A stretch of DNA of 64,000 nt, taken from contig CAZNLS010000001.1 of assembly GCA_964573895.1 (NCBI GenBank), positions 18,220-82,219 of the forward strand, in the 5' to 3' direction. A model generated the notes under the pieces. That model was not told where the DNA came from. It did not search any database and saw only the letters and a list, made by a program, of their open reading frames with translations. How positions within the stretch are numbered: position 1 is the stretch's first letter; each line of letters opens with the position of its first letter. A program made the position numbers and the translations under genes. Shown here in pieces: positions 1 to 6,343 of this stretch. This DNA comes from CAZNLS01 sp964573895 (GTDB taxonomy: Bacteria > Acidobacteriota > Aminicenantia > UBA2199).

Positions 1-1127
1 TTAAGAGGGAAACAATATCAAAAGTTCGCGGTACCATCCAGGCAGATATATTAAAGGAGGACCAGGCTCAGAACACCTGTATATTTTCAACAGAATTTTC
101 ATTGAAAATGATGGGCGACGTTCAGGAATTCTTCATAAAAAATCATGTAAGAAATTTTTACTCTGTCTCCATATCCGGATATCATATTGCCGAAGCCGGT
201 GCCAATCCCATTACACAATTGGCATTCACTCTCGCAAACGGATTCACTTTTGTTGAGTATTATCTTTCCCGGGGAATGAAAATAGACGATTTTGCCCCAA
301 ACCTGTCATTCTTTTTTTCTAACGGAATTGACCCTGAATATGCAGTAATCGGAAGAGTTGCCAGAAAGATATGGTCTAAGGTTATGAAGTTCAAATATGG
401 CGCAAATGAAAGGTCTCAAAAACTGAAATATCATATTCAAACATCCGGGAGATCACTTCACTCTCAGGAAATCGATTTTAACGATATAAGAACAACACTG
501 CAGGCTTTATATGCGATATATGACAATTGCAACTCGCTGCACACAAACGCATATGATGAGGCCATTACAACCCCTACCGAGGAATCTGTCAGAAGAGCTC
601 TGGCAATTCAAATGATAATTAATCATGAATTCGGCCTTACAAAAAATCAAAATCCTAACCAGGGCTCATTTATAATAGAAAAATTAACTGAACTTGTAGA
701 AGAGGCAGTCTTATCTGAATTTGAAAGAATTTCCGAAAGAGGCGGAGTCCTGGGAGCAATGGAAACAAATTATCAAAGGAGCAGGATACAGGAAGAATCG
801 ATGTATTATGAGCAGATGAAAAACAGCGGAGAATATCCGATAATGGGAGTTAACACATTTATTTCCAGCAGCGGTTCACCGACAACCATACCCGGAGAAG
901 TCATAAGGGCAACCGAAGCGGAAAAAAAGAGCCAGATTTCAAATCTGATAAATTTTATCAATGCTAATGAAAAGGAGAGCGGCAAAATGCTCGAAAAACT
1001 TAAATTATCGGCTCTGAAGAATGAGAATACGTTCGAAGTTTTAATGGAAGCGGTAAAATTCTGTTCAATCGGTCAGATTACAGAACTGCTCTATACTGTC
1101 GGAGGAAAATACAGAAGAAATTTGTAA
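1..1127 (+). CDS. icmF: Fused isobutyryl-CoA mutase IcmF, C-terminal part (5' end outside window)
   Basis: The open frame runs in from the window edge (frame starting at base 3) and ends with TAA at 1125-1127, so only the last ~375 codons are present. It reads as the coenzyme-A mutase catalytic (TIM-barrel) portion of the B12-dependent acyl-CoA mutase family: the opening stretch GTIQADILKEDQAQNT is a family hallmark, followed by a barrel segment with YHIAEAGA, the RSLHSQ and SLHTNAYDEA motifs. The end, GQITELLYTVGGKYRRNL, matches the C-terminus of IcmF (isobutyryl-CoA/butyryl-CoA interconversion, with fused G-protein chaperone and B12 domain) better than that of classical MutB. The fused B12 and GTPase domains would lie upstream, outside the window, and cannot be confirmed. 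The last 139 bp are duplicated at 6196-6334. Confidence 0.88.
   Translation, partial: KRETISKVRGTIQADILKEDQAQNTCIFSTEFSLKMMGDVQEFFIKNHVRNFYSVSISGYHIAEAGANPITQLAFTLANGFTFVEYYLSRGMKIDDFAPNLSFFFSNGIDPEYAVIGRVARKIWSKVMKFKYGANERSQKLKYHIQTSGRSLHSQEIDFNDIRTTLQALYAIYDNCNSLHTNAYDEAITTPTEESVRRALAIQMIINHEFGLTKNQNPNQGSFIIEKLTELVEEAVLSEFERISERGGVLGAMETNYQRSRIQEESMYYEQMKNSGEYPIMGVNTFISSSGSPTTIPGEVIRATEAEKKSQISNLINFINANEKESGKMLEKLKLSALKNENTFEVLMEAVKFCSIGQITELLYTVGGKYRRNL
983..1121 (+). repeat. 139-bp direct repeat, left copy (3' end of icmF)
   Basis: Bases 983-1121 are identical to 6196-6334. The match stops immediately outside (982 g versus 6195 a; 1122 t versus 6335 c). The copy codes for the last ~46 residues of IcmF; both copies encode the same C-terminal residues, but the final Leu and stop codons differ (TTG TAA here, CTC TGA in the right copy). 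This is the geometry of a duplication created when an element integrates at the 3' end of a protein gene. Confidence 0.95.
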
Positions 1128-1141
1128 CACTTTATTGAGCC

Positions 1142-1176
1142 TTCAGCATCAAGCTTTCAGCATCAAGCTTTCAGCT
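1142..1176. repeat. 14-bp tandem repeat, 2.5 copies
   Basis: The unit TTCAGCATCAAGCT occurs at 1142-1155 and 1156-1169, followed by a half unit. It lies 15 bp after the icmF stop codon, at the left boundary of the insert. Function unknown. Confidence 0.85.
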
Positions 1177-1304
1177 AAAAACAGATTGAAATACTAAAAG
1201 GCCCCCCCTAACCCACTTGCAGAGGACTGATTTCAGAAAAAACTCTTGTTGTCATTAAAGATTTCCCTCGTTTCGGGTGAAATTAAATGTAGGTGGCCTG
1301 CTTT

Positions 1305-1639
1305 GTAAGCGTTTAATAAATCCCATCTTTTTTTAAGATTTGATCTGAGTCAAAATATTCCTTTGAGATAATAAGAAGAAAGATATTTATGTCCGGATCA
1401 AAGAGAAAGCAAAACCGTGAGAAATGGCAGAGTCAGTGCTTCATTTTACAGTCTGATCGAAACTGCAAAAGCTAATGGACTGGATCCATCAAGATATCTC
1501 CGGTATTTATTTGAAAAATATCCCTATGCCAAAACCTCTGAGGATATTTTTAATCTTCTGCCAATGAACGTTAACAAAGCTGACTTGAAAAAATAATTTC
1601 AATTCTATATTATCTTTTATAAAGCGATTAAACGCTTAC
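1305..1639 (+). mobile_element. Internally deleted IS66-family element with both terminal inverted repeats
   Basis: GTAAGCGTTTAAT at 1305-1317 is the perfect 13-bp reverse complement of 1627-1639. GTAAGCG at the tip is typical of IS66-family ends (known of the family). Between the ends lies a fragment (1417-1596) translating as the IS66 transposase C-terminus. At ~335 bp the element lacks nearly all of the transposase and can only be a non-autonomous, MITE-like relic. I see no 8-bp target duplication (flanks CCTGCTTT and TTTTTATC), which fits an old or rearranged copy. Confidence 0.75.
1417..1596 (+). pseudogene. IS66 transposase C-terminal fragment
   Basis: The frame from 1417 to the TAA at 1594-1596 contains SFYSLIETAKANGLDPSRY and, further on, a KTSEDIFNLLP segment. 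The pattern LYSLIETAKANGLEPxxYL...LP is the conserved C-terminus of IS66 TnpC transposases. The DDE catalytic core and N-terminal part are missing, so it is a remnant and not a functional gene. It is correctly oriented with its end close to the right inverted repeat. Confidence 0.8.
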
Positions 1640-1857
1640 TTTTTATCAAAAAACCCTGCTATAAGGCTCATTTCTTGATGAATTCTACCTCTCTCTTGTT
1701 AAGGGAAAATGAATATTCGGTGAAAAGGGTGTGTTATATATTCGTGTTTCAGATAGATTTTTCTCCCCTTAACCCTTTTTTAACCAAAAAAATATTCATG
1801 GTTAACAGTTGGAATATATAGTATTACCAAATAGAAAAGGATTTTTGAGAGGATAAT

Positions 1858-3027
1858 ATGGAAGTGTTTGTTTTACTGCTGATCAGCATCTCGTTTATGC
1901 TGAACTTTATATACACGGTCTCCACATTCTATTTTGCCCGGAAAAGTGCAATGGATTTGGATGAGACCAGATATCCCATGGTCTCCATCCTGAAACCGGT
2001 AAAGGGGATTGACGATGAAATGAAAAGGAACATCGAATCTTTCTACAGGCTGGATTATCCCGGCTATGAGATACTGTTCGGTGTGGATTCCATGAGTGAT
2101 GAAGTGACCGAACTGATCGGGAAGGTGAGTCTCCGGTTCCCCCATGTGAGGACCAGAATCATTGAAACGGGACACAGGGGGGACATTAATCCCAAGGTGC
2201 ATAAGCTCTCCGTTCTGGAACGTTCGGCAAAAGGCAAACTGTTCTGGGTCAGTGATTCCAATATACGAGTGAAACCGGAAACACTGAAATCCCTGGCGGA
2301 GGAATACATACTCAACGGAACCCACCTTGTTTTCTCCCCCATCAAGGGTTTCGGAAGCCGTACCTTCGGCAGCCTCATGGAAAACAGTTACATCAGCCAC
2401 TATTTATCCGGCAATGTGCTGGGTTCCTGGACCCTTTTCCGGAAAGAGGTGGTGGTGGGGAAATCGATGCTGATTGAGAAAAATGCCATACGGTATTTCG
2501 GTGGATTCTCCTATTTCAGGAATTATCTTGCCGAGGACCAGATCATCGGTGAAACCTTCAGGTCCAGTGGGTTCAGAATCTCCACCAATGCCACCTGGGT
2601 AATCAATTTCAACTCTTCCTCCACCATCCGGAGTTTTTACGGCCGGATGTCGCGATGGGCAAAACTCCGGTTCAACATGCACCGCGGGATCTATTTTGGG
2701 GAGATGCTCACCAACACCACTGTGACCGGGGCTCTGGCATTCCCGGTGTTTGAGAAGACAGCGTTGATCATTTATCCCGTAATCCTTCTTCTCCGGATTC
2801 TCATGGAGGTGGTTACCTTTATAAGAGTGAACAGCGATGAGCCGCAGTTTTACAAAAAAATGGCAATGATCCCGGTAGTGGTCACTGTCAAGGATCTGGT
2901 TAATTTTGCTGTCTGGTTCACCCCCCTCTATTCCAACAAGGTAAACTGGAGGGGTGGCAGTATCCGGATCGGGAAAAGGACCCTTCTCTCCAATTCCCTG
3001 GAACAGCTGGCGGGTGAAGGGGCATGA
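1858..3027 (+). CDS. Ceramide-glucosyltransferase-like family 2/21 glycosyltransferase, membrane-bound
   Basis: A 389-residue processive-type GT-A enzyme. It has an N-terminal membrane anchor (residues 1-27), SILKPVKGID (43-52), NPKVHKLS (111-118), a DSN motif at 133-135, AEDQIIG (225-231) and RMSRW (263-267), which fits the (Q/R)XXRW signature, then C-terminal hydrophobic segments (~290-320 and later). This set matches the GT21 family of ceramide glucosyltransferases and bacterial HpnI-type enzymes, which move a sugar from a nucleotide donor to a lipid at the membrane. The acceptor here is unknown. The start has AGAGGATAAT upstream. It overlaps the next glycosyltransferase by 4 bp, so the two are one transcriptional unit. 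The pair is visibly richer in G and C than its surroundings, which suggests acquisition. Confidence 0.8.
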   Translation: MEVFVLLLISISFMLNFIYTVSTFYFARKSAMDLDETRYPMVSILKPVKGIDDEMKRNIESFYRLDYPGYEILFGVDSMSDEVTELIGKVSLRFPHVRTRIIETGHRGDINPKVHKLSVLERSAKGKLFWVSDSNIRVKPETLKSLAEEYILNGTHLVFSPIKGFGSRTFGSLMENSYISHYLSGNVLGSWTLFRKEVVVGKSMLIEKNAIRYFGGFSYFRNYLAEDQIIGETFRSSGFRISTNATWVINFNSSSTIRSFYGRMSRWAKLRFNMHRGIYFGEMLTNTTVTGALAFPVFEKTALIIYPVILLLRILMEVVTFIRVNSDEPQFYKKMAMIPVVVTVKDLVNFAVWFTPLYSNKVNWRGGSIRIGKRTLLSNSLEQLAGEGA

Positions 3028-4364
3028 GGCGGTCACAGGATAAGTTGAAGGTGATCTCGGTCCTGATGGGGCTGGGTCATATGCGGGCGGCGTACCCATT
3101 CAGGAAGTTTATGAAGGAGGGGATATTCCTATACGGCATACGGGAAACCACACCCCCGGAAGAACTGAAGATCTGGAAAAAAGTGCAGCGGTCCTACTAT
3201 TTTCTTTCCCGGGCCGATCGGTTTCCCCTGTTCGGAAAATATCTAAAAAAAATTCTCTCAAAAATAGAAAGTATCCAGCCTTCTTATCCAGCTAAAGACC
3301 TGTCCCGTCCCACGTATGGGGTGAAATACCTGAAATACCTGACCAAGAAGAAAAATTTCTTTAAAAACCTGAAGGAGATGGTCAGAAAAAGCAGTCTTCC
3401 CATGCTACACACTTTTTATGCCACCGCCCTGGCTGTGGACAATGTGAGGAAACCGGATAAAAACTTTCTGATGATCTGCGATGCCGATTTCAATCGTGTC
3501 TGGGTCCGGGCCAATCCTGAAAAGAGCAATATTACCTATCTGGCTCCCTGTACCCAGGTAAAGTGGCGTCTCGAGAGTTACGGGGTAAAGCCGTCATCTA
3601 TTCATATTACGGGTTTCCCCCTGCCCGTGGAGAACATCGGATCCAGGGAGAACCTGGAGGTCCTGAAAGAAGATCTGTTTGACCGTTTGATCCGGCTGGA
3701 TCCGCAACGGAAATTTTTTGATCTTCATGAGATGTCAGTACTGCACTGGCTGGATCAGAAAAAAGTCCCTGAGCAAAAAAACAAGGTTTTTACTATCATT
3801 TTTGCCATCGGCGGTGCCGGTGCACAGATCGAATTTGTGGATGCCATTTTGTCGAGTCTCAAGGATGATCTCCTGAAGAAGAGGGTGAAACTAAAATTTT
3901 CCGCCGGGATCCGGAAACCGGTCTTTGAGAAGATTCTCCGGTATGTTAACAATCACGGACTCTCCGGTCAATTGGGTAAGGCCATTGAGATCATCTATCA
4001 TGATAATCTGAGCCGCTATTTTGAACGGTTCAACAAGGCCCTCAGAACCACGGATATTCTATGGACCAAACCCAGCGAACTTTCATTCTATTCCGGCCTG
4101 GGGATCCCCATTCTTCTGGCTCCATCCATCGGCCCCCATGAAAAGCTGAACCGGCAGTGGCTGCGGGAGATCAATGCCGGAATCAAGGCACCCGGCCCTC
4201 CGGAGTACGCCCACCAATGGCTCTTTGATCTGAGAGAGAACGGCCGCTTTGCCGAATCTGCCTGGAATGGTTTTCTCCGGTCCCGTACCCTGGGTACCTA
4301 CAAAGTGATGGACCTGATGACCACTGGTACTTTTAAACCGGGGCGCACCCCCCTGGAACAGTAG
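3024..4364 (+). CDS. GT-B fold (GT28/MurG-like) glycosyltransferase, putative
   Basis: 446 residues, starting inside the stop region of the preceding glycosyltransferase (ATGAGG overlap). The N-terminus MGLGHMRAAYPF is a GT-B type donor/acceptor loop with Gly-His, as in MurG and diacylglycerol glycosyltransferases. The second half has FAIGGAGAQIEFV, the position of the family's GGxGG-like loop, and TKPSELSFYSGLGIPILLAP followed by GPHEKLN, which mimics the nucleotide-sugar site of GT28 enzymes (xKPgxls...PxllxpxxxxqexN). No membrane segment is apparent. Co-translation with a GT21-like enzyme suggests that both act on one glycolipid. The product and sugar are not deducible; the family call is by motif only. 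Confidence 0.6.
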   Translation: MRRSQDKLKVISVLMGLGHMRAAYPFRKFMKEGIFLYGIRETTPPEELKIWKKVQRSYYFLSRADRFPLFGKYLKKILSKIESIQPSYPAKDLSRPTYGVKYLKYLTKKKNFFKNLKEMVRKSSLPMLHTFYATALAVDNVRKPDKNFLMICDADFNRVWVRANPEKSNITYLAPCTQVKWRLESYGVKPSSIHITGFPLPVENIGSRENLEVLKEDLFDRLIRLDPQRKFFDLHEMSVLHWLDQKKVPEQKNKVFTIIFAIGGAGAQIEFVDAILSSLKDDLLKKRVKLKFSAGIRKPVFEKILRYVNNHGLSGQLGKAIEIIYHDNLSRYFERFNKALRTTDILWTKPSELSFYSGLGIPILLAPSIGPHEKLNRQWLREINAGIKAPGPPEYAHQWLFDLRENGRFAESAWNGFLRSRTLGTYKVMDLMTTGTFKPGRTPLEQ

Positions 4365-4365
4365 T

Positions 4366-4461
4366 TCAGCTTTTCTTTGACGGCCTCAAGTCTGCAGTGA
4401 GGTGATAGATCAGGTTTCGGACGAATCTCATGTAGGATTCATCCTTGTCGGATACTCTGCT
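4366..4461 (-). pseudogene. Possible C-terminal remnant of an unknown gene
   Basis: On the minus strand an open frame of ~31 codons ends in TGA at 4366-4368, two bases from the end of the convergent glycosyltransferase; it contains SYMRFVRNLIYHLTADLRP. Base composition resembles the GC-richer glycosyltransferases, and the frame is interrupted upstream just where the DNA becomes AT-rich (~4460). This looks like the tail of a gene cut at an island junction. No family recognised; low confidence. Confidence 0.3.
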
Positions 4462-4464
4462 TTG

Positions 4465-4668
4465 CTAAAGTTTCGCAGGCCAGTGAGATTGGTTATGCAG
4501 CACGGTCCACTCTTTTCCATTGAAATATACGATTTTGCTTTTTAAATTTTCTTTATAATTTTTAAAGGAAAATGATTCATTATAAATTTTGGTTTTTTTG
4601 AACTGATTAACAAAGGTATCGCTGAACCGGTCAGAAACCCCTGTCCAAAATTCTTTCTCCCACCTCAC
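4465..4668 (-). CDS. Hypothetical 67-residue ORF, doubtful
   Basis: Minus-strand frame with a GTG start and TAG stop. The sequence is rich in Lys, Phe and Trp with no signal peptide or recognisable domain. The frame begins and ends within the two copies of a 14-bp direct repeat, so the ORF may be incidental to that structure. No clear ribosome-binding site. Kept only because nothing else explains the segment between the glycosyltransferases and the permease. Confidence 0.25.
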   Translation of the reverse strand: MRWEKEFWTGVSDRFSDTFVNQFKKTKIYNESFSFKNYKENLKSKIVYFNGKEWTVLHNQSHWPAKL

Positions 4669-4681
4669 TAAGGTTTCGCAG
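4465..4681. repeat. 14-bp direct repeat bounding a ~200-bp AT-rich segment
   Basis: CTAAAGTTTCGCAG at 4465-4478 recurs with one change as CTAAGGTTTCGCAG at 4668-4681 (period 203). The enclosed segment is much more AT-rich than the sequence to its left. It may mark a small insertion; no transposase is present. Confidence 0.5.
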
Positions 4682-4733
4682 AAAGCAACTCTGCAGGGTA
4701 GTGGGTATCAGGAAAGTCGGGAAGGTTTTTTTA

Positions 4734-4933
4734 TTACACCCTTTCTCTTACTTTCATTTTTTTCTTCGTATATATTTCATATAACCATTCGAAAAAAAAG
4801 CAAAATACCAATATAATAACCAAAGATATCAATGTCAAAATAGAGTTTTTGAACAGGTAATAAATCAATATTAATAACGAAACAAGATTTCCAATAACTG
4901 CAATCCAGATTAGAATTAAATTACCTTTTTTTT
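4734..4933 (-). pseudogene. Out-of-frame C-terminus of the amino-acid permease
   Basis: After the run of eight A (minus strand; T at 4926-4933) a second frame opens and continues to a TAA at 4734-4736, 63 codons beyond GGT. It contains LILIWIAVIGNLVSLLILIY, then FKNSILTLISLVI and FEWLYEIYTKKK: two hydrophobic helices and a basic tail, as expected for the last membrane segments of an APC permease. One extra A in the homopolymer would fuse it in frame to the permease. It is either a real inactivating or phase-variable frameshift or a sequencing error. Confidence 0.75.
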
Positions 4934-6025
4934 CCTGCGCAATTTGGTATGCCCAACATTAACCACTGCATAAATCAGAAGGAATGAAGCGCTTCCCAAC
5001 ATAGCAATCTTGCTAAGGTCAAACAAATTTGCAAGCAAATTAACTAAAACTGCTGTAATTATCAAACCCTCTTTCCCATTTCTCCATATTTTTCTATCAA
5101 AATATTTGGGCAGCTCTCCATCTTTAGCTATAAGGTAGCTGACATTGGCTCCTCCATAAAGAGTGGCATTAATTGCCGATGATGTAGAAAACAGAGCAGC
5201 AATAGCAATAAGAGTGAAGCCTGTAGCTCCAAGAAAAGGTTTTGCAGCTTCAGCCAAAGCATAATCCTTGGCTTTTATAATATCTGTGAGCGGTAAATTT
5301 CCTATTACGGCTATTGAAACACCCACATAGATCAATATAACAATAAAAACACTTATATACAGTGCTTTAGGTAAAGTTTTTCTCGGATTTTCCATGTCTT
5401 CAGCAGCGTTCGTAATCAACCCGAAACCTTCGTATCCCATAAATACAATTGCTGCTGCAAAAAATATATTATCAACTTGTTGAAGTTTGGAGAAAGATAA
5501 CAGTTCCGGATTTATAAAAAAGAAACCAACCATTGCAAATAGCACAAGTATTCCAACTTTTATAGTAACAATAAATAGTTCCGATTTACCTACAGCTTTT
5601 GACCCTATAAAATTCAATAGAACGAAAAATATAATTATCCCCGTTGCAAAAACATTCAGCAATATTGAAGGAGGGTTATGAAAAAAAACCAATGCATAGG
5701 AATCAAATGCTCTTGAATAAAGAGCCAAAGCCAAAATATATCCAATCCACAGAAGAACATTAAACCCGCCGCTCAACAAACCACTTCCAAAACTCCTTAC
5801 AAGGAACTCAACAGGTCCGCCTGTAGAGGGATATCTTAATCCCAATTTTGCATATGAATAAGTACTAAAAAGAGCAATCATGCCGGCAATTATAAAAGAA
5901 AGATATACAGTATTTCCTTCAATTTGACAGGCAGTTCCTAATATTGAAAATATCCCCGCTCCAACCATACCACCTATTCCTATTGATATAGCAGACCAAA
6001 GTCCAATTGATTTCTTTGCACTCAT
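4916..6025 (-). CDS. APC-superfamily amino-acid permease (C-terminally frameshifted)
   Basis: 369 residues as read. The N-terminus GIGGMVGAGIFSILG is the helix-1 substrate motif of the amino acid-polyamine-organocation family, and YEGFGLITNAAEDMENPRKTLP is the conserved loop near helix 6. About ten hydrophobic helices are visible; typical members have 12 and ~430 residues. The missing two helices are encoded in another frame just downstream (see 4734-4933), separated by an eight-base homopolymer. The substrate cannot be told. The gene stands alone, convergent to nothing, at the right end of the insert, and its base composition is AT-rich, unlike the glycosyltransferases beside it. Confidence 0.8.
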   Translation of the reverse strand: MSAKKSIGLWSAISIGIGGMVGAGIFSILGTACQIEGNTVYLSFIIAGMIALFSTYSYAKLGLRYPSTGGPVEFLVRSFGSGLLSGGFNVLLWIGYILALALYSRAFDSYALVFFHNPPSILLNVFATGIIIFFVLLNFIGSKAVGKSELFIVTIKVGILVLFAMVGFFFINPELLSFSKLQQVDNIFFAAAIVFMGYEGFGLITNAAEDMENPRKTLPKALYISVFIVILIYVGVSIAVIGNLPLTDIIKAKDYALAEAAKPFLGATGFTLIAIAALFSTSSAINATLYGGANVSYLIAKDGELPKYFDRKIWRNGKEGLIITAVLVNLLANLFDLSKIAMLGSASFLLIYAVVNVGHTKLRRKKKVI

Positions 6026-6195
6026 TACTATTTCCTTCTGACTTTACTTCATTTTATTACAGATAGCACATTAACTTTTTCTTTTGAAATTAAAGAGTAT
6101 ATGATCATTTGAATATTTTCAATTATACAAACAAATCTTTTTCTGATCAAAATATCAGAGGGTGTCAGATGTTTTTTCTCTTACAGGTTTTATAA

Positions 6196-6334
6196 CAAAA
6201 TGCTCGAAAAACTTAAATTATCGGCTCTGAAGAATGAGAATACGTTCGAAGTTTTAATGGAAGCGGTAAAATTCTGTTCAATCGGTCAGATTACAGAACT
6301 GCTCTATACTGTCGGAGGAAAATACAGAAGAAAT
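6196..6334 (+). repeat. 139-bp direct repeat, right copy (orphan icmF 3' end)
   Basis: This is a perfect copy of 983-1121, lying between the permease and the RND operon. It has no start codon or promoter of its own and continues to a TGA at 6338-6340 that would end IcmF with the same residues. Only 3 bp separate that stop from the end of the RND gene at 6344. The natural reading is that this is the original end of icmF, displaced by insertion of 5.2 kb. Confidence 0.95.
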
Positions 6335-6343
6335 CTCTGATCA

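Larger units (their letters stand above)
1128..1857. other. Gene-poor 730-bp left end of the insert
   Basis: There is no intact gene between icmF and the first glycosyltransferase. The stretch holds a 14-bp tandem repeat, a homopolymeric C tract near 1200 and a deleted IS66-type element (1305-1639). From 1640 to 1857 it is AT-rich with no convincing ORF, ending in a ribosome-binding site (AGAGGATAAT) directly before the ATG at 1858. Confidence 0.7.

Noticed and set aside
2404..3099. Minus-strand frame of 231 codons
   Set aside because: It lies antisense over a glycosyltransferase with clear motifs; open only because of the higher GC and codon bias there.
6196..6340. Remnant of a second acyl-CoA mutase gene
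   Set aside because: The DNA identity is 100% over 139 bp with abrupt ends, which points to recent duplication rather than an old paralogue.
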